A stretch of 64,000 nt of DNA from SbD1 sp049300095 (GCA_049300095.1 JBAQYM010000131.1:5220-69219), one strand, 5' to 3'; positions 9,382 to 17,779 are shown, counted from the first letter of the stretch. Notes: generated by a model not told the origin, from the sequence alone. Numbers and translations are program-made.

Positions 9382-9741
9382 ATGAAAAGACTGATTGTAT
9401 TGTTGGCCGTTCTTGCCCTGGTGATTGCGTTCAGTGTGGGGGCCTATTGCGCAACAACGTCTTCGGAGCCCGGGACGAAACCTGGGAAAACCATGAAGAG
9501 CACCCCCGCGGATAAAAAGAAGGGCGCCGTCAAAAAGCCGGTTGATGAGTTCGGTCCCAAGATCGAGATCGACATGATGGACGACGCCGTCAACAAGAGA
9601 TATCGCGAGCCCCCGACCAACCAGTCGAATCCGCGGTCCGAACGGCCCAAACCTTTCACGGCGCCGGATGAAAAGCCTGACAAGCCCTCGATCATCCGAC
9701 TCAATCCGCTGCCCGCGTCGCCCACGCCCGCCATAAAGTGA
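9382..9741 (+). CDS. Small secreted protein of unknown function
   Basis: 119 residues: a clear Sec signal peptide (MKRLIVLLAVLALVIAF, likely cut after the GAYCA region), then a Lys/Pro-rich, disordered-looking chain ending in Pro-rich sequence (LNPLPASPTPAIK). Not recognised. A strong GGAGG ribosome site precedes the ATG. The next gene, 93 bases downstream on the same strand, is also secreted and Pro/Lys-rich at its C-terminus, so the two may be co-expressed envelope proteins. Confidence 0.65.
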   Translation: MKRLIVLLAVLALVIAFSVGAYCATTSSEPGTKPGKTMKSTPADKKKGAVKKPVDEFGPKIEIDMMDDAVNKRYREPPTNQSNPRSERPKPFTAPDEKPDKPSIIRLNPLPASPTPAIK

Positions 9742-9834
9742 AAGGGCGGGAAGCGCGCGGGCGAGTGGGAAGCGATTGATGCGAACCCACCCTGGTTTTC
9801 CCGTGGATATGGCGCCGATACAAAGGACGCGACG

Positions 9835-10413
9835 TTGAAACCGATGCTTTTCCTGACGCTTTTTCTTATCCTTTGCATCACCGGCATCTCGGAGGCGGCA
9901 TCCGTCAAGCTTGCCTGGGACCCGAGCGCCGATCCCAAGGTTATCGGCTACAAGGTTTATTACGGGACCGAGACCGGGAATTACTCGCAAACGCTCGATG
10001 TAAAGGGAAGGTCCGAGGCGCGGGCCGTCGTTGATAACCTCGATGAGGGACGGGCGTACTACTTCTCCGTTACGGCGTCCTACGCCGACGGCACGGAATC
10101 GGGGCACAGCAACGAGGTGAGCACGGCTTCGGGGAAGAATGCGTCCCGAGACGCAAAAAAAGGCGTGAGCGCCGCTCCGGGGAAGTCGGACAAATCGAGC
10201 GTTGCGCCGGGCGCTCCGGGCGTGCCTGGACCGGCTCCCGCCGGGGCCGGGGCATCGAAGGTCCCCCCTTCCAAGGTGTCGAAGGAGACCCCGCAAGGCA
10301 AGATACCGCCCTCGAAGACGATCCCGGACGCGCCATCGGGCAAGATACCACCCTCGAAGCAAGTTCCCACTTTGACGGGGGAACCCAAAATACCGCCGTC
10401 CAGGCAGTTCTGA
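9835..10413 (+). CDS. Secreted fibronectin type III protein with KIPPSK repeats
   Basis: 192 residues. Signal peptide (about 1-21, cut after EAA), one fibronectin type III domain (about 22-105; WDPS, GYKVYYGTE, YYFSVTA, GTESGHSNEV), then a Gly/Ala/Pro linker and four C-terminal repeats of about 14 residues with core K(V/I)PPSK. The start is TTG at 9835 with AAGGA upstream; an ATG at 9844 is an alternative. Likely an extracellular or periplasmic binding protein; the repeats could mediate attachment. It ends 14 bases from the convergent rfbB. Confidence 0.75.
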   Translation: MKPMLFLTLFLILCITGISEAASVKLAWDPSADPKVIGYKVYYGTETGNYSQTLDVKGRSEARAVVDNLDEGRAYYFSVTASYADGTESGHSNEVSTASGKNASRDAKKGVSAAPGKSDKSSVAPGAPGVPGPAPAGAGASKVPPSKVSKETPQGKIPPSKTIPDAPSGKIPPSKQVPTLTGEPKIPPSRQF

Positions 10414-10427
10414 TCTGCCCTGCGAGC

Positions 10428-11498
10428 TTAACGGCGCGTCCCGTATTGCCGCTCGATCCACTGAGAGTATTCGCCGCTTTTGATGGATTCGACCCAATCG
10501 GTGTTCTCCAGGTACCACCCGACGGTTTTCAATAAGCCCGATTCGAAGGTCTGCCTGGGACGCCATCCGAGTTCGCTCTCGATCTTGGAGCAATCGATGG
10601 CGTAGCGCCAATCGTGTCCGGGGCGGTCCTCGACGAAAGTCACGAGCCTTGAGTGGGGCCTGTTGGAAGAATCCGGAAAGATCGCATCGAGGCGGTCGCA
10701 AATCATTTTTACGATATCGATATTCGACTTCTCGCAGCGTCCGCCGACGTTGTAGGTCTCGCCGGGACTCCCGCTCTCGAGCACGCGGTCCACCGCCTCG
10801 CAGTGATCTTCCACAAACAGCCAGTCGCGTATGTTTGAGCCGTCCCCGTAGACCGGCAGGGACTTTCCCTCGCGGGCATTGAGAATCATCAGGGGGATGA
10901 GCTTTTCCGGAAACTGCCGGGGGCCGTAATTGTTGGAGCAGTTTGTGGTGAGCGTTGGAAGGCCGTAGGTGTGGTGATAAGCCCTGACGAGGTGGTCGGC
11001 GGCGGCCTTCGATGCGGCGTAAGGGCTGTTGGGCGCATAGGGCGTATCTTCCGTGAACGGGGGATCGTTCGGCCCGAGCGTCCCGTAGACCTCGTCGGTA
11101 GAAATATGCAGGAAGCGGAAATTTTGCCGCGCGGGGGCGTCCAGCTTTGTCCAGTACAGGCGGGTTTCTTCGAGCAGATGGAAGGTCCCGACCACGTTGG
11201 TTTGAATGAACGCGCCCGGAGACTCGATCGAGCGGTCCACGTGGGATTCCGCGGCAAAGTTGACCACGGCCTCGGGCTGATATTGCGCAAAAATCGAACG
11301 GAGCAGGTCGCGGTCGGCTATGCTGCCGATAATGAGACGGTAGTGCCGGTCATGGGCCAGGCATTCGAGGTTCTTGAGATTGGCGGCGTAGGTCAGGCAG
11401 TCCAGATTGACGATGTCGGCCTTCCGCTGATTTCTCTGATAAATGATGAAGTTGCTTCCAATAAAGCCGGCCCCCCCGGTTACCAGGATTCTTTTCAT
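10428..11498 (-). CDS. rfbB: dTDP-glucose 4,6-dehydratase
   Basis: Converts dTDP-glucose to dTDP-4-keto-6-deoxyglucose in the cytosol using bound NAD. 356 residues, full length. Extended SDR fold: GGAGFIGSNF at the N-terminus, FAAESHVDRSI, the catalytic region STDEVYG, and YAASKAAADHLV with the Tyr/Lys pair; NCSNNYGPRQFPEK and RDWLFVEDHC are typical RmlB motifs. AGAGGCGGG lies upstream of the ATG. It is alone here; rfbA is at 62.6 kb and dTDP-sugar-modifying genes are at 50.8-53 kb, so its product probably feeds those enzymes and not a rhamnose pathway (no rfbC/rfbD seen). Confidence 0.93.
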   Translation of the reverse strand: MKRILVTGGAGFIGSNFIIYQRNQRKADIVNLDCLTYAANLKNLECLAHDRHYRLIIGSIADRDLLRSIFAQYQPEAVVNFAAESHVDRSIESPGAFIQTNVVGTFHLLEETRLYWTKLDAPARQNFRFLHISTDEVYGTLGPNDPPFTEDTPYAPNSPYAASKAAADHLVRAYHHTYGLPTLTTNCSNNYGPRQFPEKLIPLMILNAREGKSLPVYGDGSNIRDWLFVEDHCEAVDRVLESGSPGETYNVGGRCEKSNIDIVKMICDRLDAIFPDSSNRPHSRLVTFVEDRPGHDWRYAIDCSKIESELGWRPRQTFESGLLKTVGWYLENTDWVESIKSGEYSQWIERQYGTRR

Positions 11499-11730
11499 AA
11501 GTTATCCCGCCTCTTTGAATTCTACGCTCAAGACCCGAATCCCGCATGGTCCGCACGCCGGTGGGGTCGCCCCACACTGCCTGTCACGGGTCCATCAGCG
11601 GATTCCATCGCCCAAAACCCGGAATAGTATTTAGCCGCCCCCGGATTGGAAGAAAAGAAATATTTCGGGGGAGCCCGACGAATTGACCGCCGAGGATGCG
11701 ACGCTCTCACGCGTATTCTACCCGATTCGT

Positions 11731-12220
11731 AACCGTTCACCGCAGAGACGCCGAGGACGCCGAGAAAATCGGGACTTACAAAAAACTCTTGGTAAAATTT
11801 CAAGAAATCGCTCCTCCAGAGAAGCTGAAGGCTGTCCTGGACTTAGAACTTATCCGTAAATAAGCGTGTAAGGGTTTTCGGGGTTGTTGCGCGGATGGCA
11901 TATCTCAGAATTCCATGCAGTCGCATACAGCTCAGGATCCATGGATCGTCATTCCCGCAGCGTTTCTGGGCGGGAATCCAGCGTCTTTTCGGTCCGTGGC
12001 GCAAAGCAAAGCACTGGATTCCCGCCCAGAAGCGCTGCGGGAATGACGGTTTTGACGTCCCGACCCGAACTTCAGTTGAATGGCAATTTGTCCGTATGTG
12101 ATTTGGGCAGCAGTCCGCAGGGCTGTGATCGCAGCCCAACGAGTTATTTACGGACAAGTCCTTAACAAATTTAAATCCGTTTTTTCTCAGCGCCCTCTGC
12201 GTCTCTGCGGTGAACGGTTT
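11731..12220. repeat. ACCGCAGAG-family element, copy C, split by a nested insertion
   Basis: Arms AACCGTTCACCGCAGAGACG (11731) and CGTCTCTGCGGTGAACGGTT (ending about 12219). The two halves of the core match copy B on the opposite strand, with 316 extra bases inserted at 11846-12161. No gene is seen elsewhere in 11499-12635. Confidence 0.8.
11846..12161. mobile_element. MITE-like element nested inside copy C
   Basis: 316 bp without coding capacity. Terminal inverted repeats GAACTTATCCGTAAATAAG (left) and the complement of CTTATTTACGGACAAGTCC-type sequence (right) agree at about 17 of 20 positions. The element is flanked on both sides by TTA (11843-11845 and 12162-12164); the uninterrupted copy B has TCA once at the matching place, so TTA is a target duplication. 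Inside lies a 102-bp palindrome (11947-12048) shared with 6458-6559. A non-autonomous element moved by a transposase encoded elsewhere is the likely explanation. Confidence 0.75.
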
Positions 12221-12635
12221 CCAGATTTTTGACATCCCGGCCGAACCCGAAGCCGAAGGTCCCGCGGGAGGCGGCTGGATGGAGGCGATTGCAAAAAAGG
12301 ATAACAATGCAAATATAAAGGACAATGTAAGCACACAGGGTAAAATGGATACCCATTATGTCCCCCTGTAAATACCCCCGCCCGCATGATAGCACATTTA
12401 AAAGTGCAATAAGCACTAACATTATGTAAATACGGCTATAATTTCCATAACGGGTAACCGATATACCCTCTTTCTACCCCCTAGAGTCCCCGTTGTGTTT
12501 CCAGGCGATCCCTGCAAGATTCCCATCTAAATACATCCGTGCATCACCCGTGAAACATTGATGATACGAATGCTGCTTCAAGGCGGAGAATGTGGATATG
12601 AAGTTCGTCGAAGAACATTTGATGGGGGTAAATAA

Positions 12636-13292
12636 ATGCAACGATTCAAGCTTGCCTTAATCGGCTGTTTCTTGTTGATCGGCTTGATGGCTAATGGCGC
12701 CATGGCCGACTCCGTCACCTACAACTTTGATATGGTGCTCACAGGCGGAGGTGCTGTGCAGTCAAAGTCATTCGGGACTTTCACATTCACAGACAACGGC
12801 AATGCCGTCCTTCTGAACGTCCAACTCAACGATCCGTCCTGGAAACTGCTTGAGTTGGGTTTGAACTTCGATGAGACAAAGTTTAGCAATTCCTCCAATC
12901 TCAAGCTCGTTAATGAGACCCTCTCGATATCTGTAAATGGGGTAAAGGCGGACGGCTATTCGGGACTTTTTGACATTCAAATTCCGAGTTCCGGCAACCT
13001 TGGGGCCGCGGGCAAGTATTCGAATACCATCACGTGGAACGGCGGGGCCAGTAACCTCGATATTAGCGATTTCAATTTTACGGATACCGGCAATCTTCTC
13101 TATACCAGCCTGCATATCGGAAACTATGAAAACGGCTCGTCCATCTGGGTGGGCGGCTCCCCGCGCCCGGTTGCGGAACCCGCCACGCTGATACTGCTTG
13201 GATGCGGCCTGGTCGGAATTGCGGGATTTCGTAAAAGGCAACAGGCGCAAGAGCGGGCGAGGGCGGCGGGACCCGTGAGTGACGCGGCCTAG
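12636..13292 (+). CDS. PEP-CTERM sorting domain protein (paralogue 1)
   Basis: Exported protein of 218 residues, predicted substrate of the exosortase at 54.5 kb. Signal peptide ends near ANGAMA; the middle is a Ser/Thr/Asn/Gly-rich beta-type domain; the C-terminal sorting signal is VAEPATLILLGCGLVGIAGF followed by a basic cluster RKRQQ. The tail continues 17 residues past the basic cluster, which is longer than usual. It is clearly paralogous to the protein at 17150-17779 (shared FTFTDNGN, NFD(E/D)(T/S)KFSNSS, VKADGY). GATGGGGGT precedes the ATG. No sigma54 site was found upstream, unlike the two other PEP-CTERM genes. Confidence 0.88.
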   Translation: MQRFKLALIGCFLLIGLMANGAMADSVTYNFDMVLTGGGAVQSKSFGTFTFTDNGNAVLLNVQLNDPSWKLLELGLNFDETKFSNSSNLKLVNETLSISVNGVKADGYSGLFDIQIPSSGNLGAAGKYSNTITWNGGASNLDISDFNFTDTGNLLYTSLHIGNYENGSSIWVGGSPRPVAEPATLILLGCGLVGIAGFRKRQQAQERARAAGPVSDAA

Positions 13293-13401
13293 CGCGCCGT
13301 CGCGCAAGCACCTTGCCGCAAAGCGGCGCGGGCGACCTCGCCCGTCCTTACCTGACACGCGCGTAAGACTTCCTTTCACACAAGCCCGGAGGGTACAGAC
13401 C

Positions 13402-13572
13402 ATGATGAAACGTAAAACCGATCCGGACCTGCTTTTCCCGAGCCTTGTCCCGCTCGCCTTGCCGCTTGCCGCGTGTTTTCCGCAAAGTTGGCGCTTGACA
13501 GCGGGTCGATTGTCGTTATTGATGAGAACCGGACGGGGAAGCGGCGCCCTTTTCTGGAGGTTGCGATGCTAA
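13402..13572 (+). CDS. Small hydrophobic open frame overlapping the PilZ start
   Basis: 56 codons with a very good ribosome site (GGAGGG, 8 bases before ATGATG) and a hydrophobic stretch LVPLALPLAAC. It ends 7 bases inside the PilZ gene, a layout typical of translational coupling. A second possibility is a frameshift: after PLAAC another frame reads FSAKLALDSGSIVVIDENR and runs straight into the PilZ protein, which would give a longer fused product. Not recognised. Confidence 0.35.
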   Translation: MMKRKTDPDLLFPSLVPLALPLAACFPQSWRLTAGRLSLLMRTGRGSGALFWRLRC

Positions 13573-13943
13573 AGCGTAGAAAATACGAACGTTTTCAAGG
13601 CAAGAGCGGGGCCTTCGCCGCCCTCTTTAGGACAGGCAACCTGCCCGTGGCCGGCAAGATTGTGGACATCAGCATCGGGGGGATCAAATTCAACTATCTC
13701 TCCCTGGCCGGACTGGGAGAGGGGCAATTCAACCTCCATGTATTTGGTTCCAAGGAGCGGTTCTTTCACCTGGACCGCATCAAGTGCAAGGTCATCTATA
13801 GTTCCAAAGTCCCGGAAAAATCCTGGGGCGACCTCATTTCCTGGCACAGCGGCGTCAAGTTCGAGCGACTTTCCGAGACGACGCTTGCGGAATTGCGGGA
13901 ATTCCTCTCCGATTTCGGCGTGGCATACCCGCAGCCGCCGTGA
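13566..13943 (+). CDS. PilZ domain protein (predicted c-di-GMP receptor)
   Basis: 125 residues, a stand-alone PilZ domain. The N-terminal arginine motif is RRKYERF and the second motif is DISIGGIKF (D/NxSxxG), the two parts that bind cyclic di-GMP in this family. Start at the ATG with GGAGG 7 bases upstream. It lies just after a PEP-CTERM gene and near an HDOD gene and a GGDEF-like gene, which suggests a local c-di-GMP-linked control of surface functions. A terminator follows at 14021. Confidence 0.82.
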   Translation: MLKRRKYERFQGKSGAFAALFRTGNLPVAGKIVDISIGGIKFNYLSLAGLGEGQFNLHVFGSKERFFHLDRIKCKVIYSSKVPEKSWGDLISWHSGVKFERLSETTLAELREFLSDFGVAYPQPP

Positions 13944-14020
13944 TCGGACCGAAGCAAGTCCGCCGGGTCTCTGTCACGGGTTCGAGGGGGCTCAGTAAGG
14001 AGCGAAATCATTGCCAGGCA

Positions 14021-14058
14021 AAAATGGCAGGGCCGGAAACGGCGCTGCCATTTTTTTG
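14021..14058 (+). terminator. Intrinsic terminator after the PilZ gene
   Basis: ATGGCAG pairs with CTGCCAT, with an inner GCCG/CGGC stem and GAAA-like loop, followed directly by seven T residues. It also separates the PilZ gene from the convergent HDOD gene. Confidence 0.85.
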
Positions 14059-14098
14059 TGACCGTTCACCGCGGTGAACAGTTGCGTGCTTCCTGGAA

Positions 14099-15412
14099 TC
14101 AAGCGCCGATGAGGAGGAACCTCTTGACCTCGGCGGGAAGCAAATTGGCTTTGGCCCTGAGATTTTTCAACACCTGGTCGGCGACTTGCTCGAAGCTTCT
14201 CTCCCGCGGGCCGCAAACCGCCGTGTAGCCGGCGAGGAAGGGGTATTCGGGGGCGGAGAGGGACCTTTCGCGGGTCACGTCATACACCGCGTGGGCAAGA
14301 TGGAGCATCCCGATGTTCTTCCCGAACTCGGAAGGGATTTCAGACGGGAGCGCAAACCTGGGGAAGGACTGGTACTCGATGGTCTTACAAATGACCTCGG
14401 GAAGGTTCCACCTTTCGAGAAGCATCGCCCCGATCTTGCAGGGGTCGAGAAGTTGAATAAAAAATGCCAGCTTCGGATTCTCTGTTTCGAGGAGCAGCAC
14501 AGTGCTCCTGCCTATATCGTGCAGAAGCCCGATGGTGCTTAAAAGCGAGGCCGCGTGCTTGTCGGAAAGCTGGCAGATTTCAGAGGTGATATAGGAGAGC
14601 ACGATGGAATGCTGGTGGATGTCCCTGAATCTTTCGGAATCCGGCATCGTCCGTCGTATCCCTTTGGATACGAGTATCTGGTAGACCTCGTTGAAACCCA
14701 TCAGCATGATGGCGTAGTGAAGGTCCGAGATCTTCTGCCGCAGTCCGTAATGGACGGAGTTGACTTCCTTGAGTACCTCCCCGACCAGGGAAGGGTCCTG
14801 CTTGGCGAGTTCCGTCACGCGTTTTGCAGAGGAATTGTCGCTAAGGAGCATCTCGATGAGTTGCGTTACATGAATGGGCAACCGGGGGATTCTTTTTATC
14901 AGATTTAAAATCAGCTCGGATTCCTCGTACTTCTTCCTGAATCTCTCGGCTTCGACGACCAGTTGATGCGTAAGGGAGGCCCTTTGGGTCTGGGTGGATG
15001 CGAGGCTCTGGCCAAGTCCGAGGATTCGGGCGCTGTAGACGGCGCCGATGTGTCTGTGAAGTGCGAGCTGAATGTCCGGGGCGAGGGTATTGAACGCGGC
15101 CGGACTCAGGATGAGCGCCCTCGACGGCTCACCGGCCAGAACGGCCGACACGGAAGGATCGGAATCAAAGAGGGCCTGCTCATAGATCAGATCGCCCTGC
15201 CCGAAATGTATGCCCCCCCGTCCCCCATGGGTCGTCATCACCTCGAATGAGCCGTTCAATACGAGGCTCAACCCCGGCGGTCGCTGCGCCCTTTTCAGCA
15301 ACGCCTGGCCCTTGGAGAGGACTTGGATCGTACCGGCATTGTAGATGGCGATGCGTTCCTTTTTGCCAAGCACGGCATCAAGGTTCGTGAGGTTCGCATG
15401 TGGTTCGATCAT
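14099..15412 (-). CDS. HDOD domain protein with cyclic-nucleotide-binding-like N-terminus
   Basis: 437 residues. The N-terminal part (about 10-125) resembles a cNMP-binding beta roll (VLNGSFEVMTTH, GQGDLIYEQALF), then a coiled segment (about 130-165), then an HDOD domain (about 170-380: IPRLPIHVTQLIEML, LVGEVLKEVNSVHYG, SLLSTIGLLHDIGR, LLERWNLPEVI). HDOD is a catalytically inactive HD-like output domain found in signalling proteins. The role is unknown; neighbours suggest envelope or c-di-GMP signalling. Good match over its full length; single gene. Confidence 0.85.
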   Translation of the reverse strand: MIEPHANLTNLDAVLGKKERIAIYNAGTIQVLSKGQALLKRAQRPPGLSLVLNGSFEVMTTHGGRGGIHFGQGDLIYEQALFDSDPSVSAVLAGEPSRALILSPAAFNTLAPDIQLALHRHIGAVYSARILGLGQSLASTQTQRASLTHQLVVEAERFRKKYEESELILNLIKRIPRLPIHVTQLIEMLLSDNSSAKRVTELAKQDPSLVGEVLKEVNSVHYGLRQKISDLHYAIMLMGFNEVYQILVSKGIRRTMPDSERFRDIHQHSIVLSYITSEICQLSDKHAASLLSTIGLLHDIGRSTVLLLETENPKLAFFIQLLDPCKIGAMLLERWNLPEVICKTIEYQSFPRFALPSEIPSEFGKNIGMLHLAHAVYDVTRERSLSAPEYPFLAGYTAVCGPRERSFEQVADQVLKNLRAKANLLPAEVKRFLLIGA

Positions 15413-15953
15413 GGCTATTCCCGCAAATATAAGAGGCTGAAATCAATTCCCGGAAACCTCTGTGCTTGAAGCAAACTCGATGCCGGTTCGGCCTGTGACA
15501 AAGTGGGGATGCCACCCGGCAACGGGTAGAGACGGCAAATCATGAAATACGGACTGTCCTGTAATTGTAACTCGACGCCGTTCGCCTGAAACGGGGCCGC
15601 CCTCCGTGCCGCCGTGGCCTTCGCTTTGGCTGAATCCCGGGAAGTTTACCAGAATTTCAGCGACCGACAAAGGAGGAACTGGCCCGAGGGTCCGGGCGTA
15701 AAGATTGCGACCTGTCGGCGCGTGGTTTGCCCCGCGATGAGTTCCGCAAGGCGACACTCGTATTACGAAACCGTGATTACCAAGTGTAATCCACAATTTC
15801 GATACCGAAATACAAAGCTGTAATTCGAAGGGTCCTCGTAACACCGAAGAAGGGGCCAACTTCACCATTCTGCTGCACTATATAGCTAATATTACACGAT
15901 ATTATCAGATTACCCCTTCCCGAATTCCACTCCTGAAAAAGTGACATCGCCGC
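15413..15953. other. Intergenic region, no gene supported
   Basis: The longest open frames here have no recognisable motif and poor codon character. AT-rich sequence around 15870-15930 probably holds promoter elements for the divergent HDOD gene. Confidence 0.5.
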
Positions 15954-15969
15954 TGGTATCGTTCTTGCC
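15954..15969 (+). promoter_or_regulatory. Sigma54-type promoter before the stand-alone GGDEF-like gene
   Basis: TGGTATCGTTCTTGCC has GG and GC separated by exactly 10 bases and TTGC at the -12 element (consensus TGGCAC-N5-TTGC). It lies about 100 bases upstream of the chosen start codon at 16070. Two mismatches in the -24 box make it weaker than the sites at 17853 and 56749. Confidence 0.55.
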
Positions 15970-16069
15970 TTATGTACTCGTTAAGGTGGCGCGCTGTCGC
16001 GTCATCAAGGGAGCGGACCGCGCGGAAGCGAGGGACGCAAAATTATCGGCCCAATTCTTGGAGCAAACA

Positions 16070-16615
16070 ATGTCCCTCACACATACATTCGGCAATAACA
16101 CAAAATCATTTATGGGTTTCGGCGGAGAAATGAACGATCCGGGGGCTGCGGAGTTCAGCGAGAGGGCTTTCAGAAAAACTCTCCTCCTCGAACTCAAGAG
16201 GACGGCGATATCAAAGCGGCCGTTTATTCTCATGCTGGTGTCGCTTGCAGACATTCCGGTCGGCTACAACGGACACGGCCCGCGAGGGAAGGCTGTGGCC
16301 TCGCTCGCCTCGGCAATCAGGGACACGGACGTGGTCGGCTGGTACAGGACGAACCATGTGCTGGGTATTCTCTACACCGAAATCGGCAGCTCCGCCAGAC
16401 TGGCGGTCGATTCCATCATGGAGAGGGTCAATGAATGCCTGGCCTGCTGCCTCAGCGCGGAAGACATGAAGCGGTTGAGCATGGCCGTTTACCTGCTGCC
16501 GAAGAAGCACCTGACAAAAGACAGGTCAAAGGGCGGTGCGGCGTATCCCGGGTTCGTCGAGGCGCATTCCCCTCAGGAAAGCGATGTGCTGCCGGAGGCG
16601 CAGTCATTCCATTAA
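16070..16615 (+). CDS. Stand-alone degenerate GGDEF-like domain protein
   Basis: 181 residues, cytosolic. Residues about 35-150 are homologous to the N-terminal part of the sugar transferase at 24800-25951: both share (F/Y)xER(A/S)F, an R(P/Q)FIL-L core, IPVG(Y/E)NG, LA(S/A)(A/S)IRD(T/I)DV(V/L)GWY and (L)GI(L/I)-(T/P)EI. The pattern resembles a diguanylate-cyclase fold, but the GGDEF site is replaced by YRTNHVLGI, so no catalysis is expected. The start at 16070 (GGAG upstream) gives an N-terminal length similar to the sugar-transferase copy. A sigma54-like promoter precedes it and a terminator follows. Role unknown; possibly a regulator of polysaccharide initiation. Confidence 0.7.
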   Translation: MSLTHTFGNNTKSFMGFGGEMNDPGAAEFSERAFRKTLLLELKRTAISKRPFILMLVSLADIPVGYNGHGPRGKAVASLASAIRDTDVVGWYRTNHVLGILYTEIGSSARLAVDSIMERVNECLACCLSAEDMKRLSMAVYLLPKKHLTKDRSKGGAAYPGFVEAHSPQESDVLPEAQSFH

Positions 16616-16692
16616 GGAAGGGATCGGCGCCGGAGCCACGAAACAAGCGAAGACCCCGCAGCCGGGAGAACGGGAAGCAAAACACGGGCAAA

Positions 16693-16737
16693 AGAGGGCG
16701 CATTCAGGCTTGCACTGAAGCGCCCTCTTACTTTTTG
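16693..16737 (+). terminator. Strong intrinsic terminator
   Basis: AGAGGGCGC-A-TTCAG pairs with CTGAA-GCGCCCTCT around a 7-base loop, followed by TACTTTTT. It ends the transcript of the GGDEF-like gene. Confidence 0.88.
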
Positions 16738-16777
16738 ATAAGAGTGTAATCTCTTCATGCATGCCACGAACATTGGG

Positions 16778-16846
16778 GTGGGAGCGGCTTTCAGCCTCGA
16801 TTGCTTTGCGCCCGGTACGTCACTCGCGGCTGGAAGCCGCTCCCAC
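16778..16846. repeat. Palindromic repeat (GTGGGAGCGGCTT type)
   Basis: GTGGGAGCGGCTTTCAGCC is mirrored by GGCTGGAAGCCGCTCCCAC with one mismatch around a 31-base centre. Such units are common dispersed REP-like repeats; only one copy is seen here. It is followed by short direct repeats GGCTTAAAGCACATAC near 16928-16950. No gene is seen in 16738-17064. Confidence 0.75.
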
Positions 16847-17064
16847 GGATTGACTGGTAAGTTGGCTCCGATTCCGCACCACTCCAACGTGATTGCAAGT
16901 GCCGAGACCAATACGGACCACTTAAAGCACATACGGCTTAAAGCACATACGGCGGGCAAGCCCGTGGGGCTGACTGGCGGGCATCCAGCCTGCCGGCCGA
17001 TGCTGAATGCCCGCACCCCGCTCCGATTCGGGGGGACCACGGGGAACGACTCTCCGGGAACGGC

Positions 17065-17105
17065 ACAAAAAGAAGCGAGCACGGAGGAAAGGGCTCCGTG
17101 CTCGC
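17065..17105 (-). terminator. Intrinsic terminator after PEP-CTERM paralogue 2
   Basis: On the minus strand GCGAGCACGGAG pairs perfectly with CTCCGTGCTCGC around a 7-base loop and is followed by TTCTTTTT, 45 bases after the stop codon of the leftward PEP-CTERM gene. Confidence 0.88.
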
Positions 17106-17149
17106 GCGGGGTGTTACGGGGTGGTTATCGGTTGGTTGGAAACCGGGCG

Positions 17150-17779
17150 CTACTTACACGGAACAGGTTTGAGCCTCTTGCCGAATAGCGCCACACTTAT
17201 CAGGCCTATGCCAAGGAGGAGCAGCGTGCCCGGTTCGGAAACCGGGACCGGGCTCGAAGTGGCTCCGAGCCACACGGAAGACCCTCCATCCAGGTTCCCC
17301 ACATGGATGGCGGCGAAGAGTTGATTGAGCGTATCCTGGAATGTGAGATCGGCTATGCCGAGATGGGAAAACCCATAATTCCACTTCATGGTGCCCGAGT
17401 ATTTGCCGTAGGTCCCTATGTTGCCATGCGCCGGAATTTCGATGTCGAACTTTCCGGCATAGCCGTCGGCCTTGACGGCATTCTTACTGATGTCCAGGCT
17501 CTGGTTGGAGAGGGTCAAAACCGATGAGTTCGAGAACTTCGAATCGTCGAAATTCAGATCGACCGCGAGAATTTTGTAATTGGGGTTGGTGAGGTTAACG
17601 CTCAAATTCACGAAATTGCCGTTATCGGTAAATGTCAGGGTGCCAAATGATGTCACGGACGTAATGCCCGAACCCGATGCGACGGTATCGAGATTGAATG
17701 TAATTGAATCGGCCTCGGAGCGGGTGGACGTAAACCCGATCGCCATAAGCAAAGTCATGAGAATAATTAGTTTTTTCAT
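17150..17779 (-). CDS. PEP-CTERM sorting domain protein (paralogue 2)
   Basis: 209 residues. Signal peptide MKKLIILMTLLMAIGF (cut near SEA), beta-rich middle, and sorting signal PVSEPGTLLLLGIGLISVAL followed by basic GKRLK. The motif reads SEP instead of PEP, an accepted variation. It is a close paralogue of the protein at 12636. Start chosen at 17779 because GAGGTGCGAA is the ribosome site. A near-perfect sigma54 promoter lies 74 bases upstream, so expression probably needs an enhancer-binding regulator of the PrsR type. The terminator at 17065 makes it a single-gene transcript. Confidence 0.88.
   Translation of the reverse strand: MKKLIILMTLLMAIGFTSTRSEADSITFNLDTVASGSGITSVTSFGTLTFTDNGNFVNLSVNLTNPNYKILAVDLNFDDSKFSNSSVLTLSNQSLDISKNAVKADGYAGKFDIEIPAHGNIGTYGKYSGTMKWNYGFSHLGIADLTFQDTLNQLFAAIHVGNLDGGSSVWLGATSSPVPVSEPGTLLLLGIGLISVALFGKRLKPVPCK

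Noticed and set aside
12500..12520. Possible sigma54 site before PEP-CTERM gene 1 (CAGGCGATCCCTGCA)
   Set aside because: GG and GC are only 8 bases apart instead of 10, so it should not work.
15443..15868. 141-codon open frame on the minus strand
   Set aside because: No motif, no ribosome site and composition unlike the neighbouring genes; overlaps a likely promoter region.
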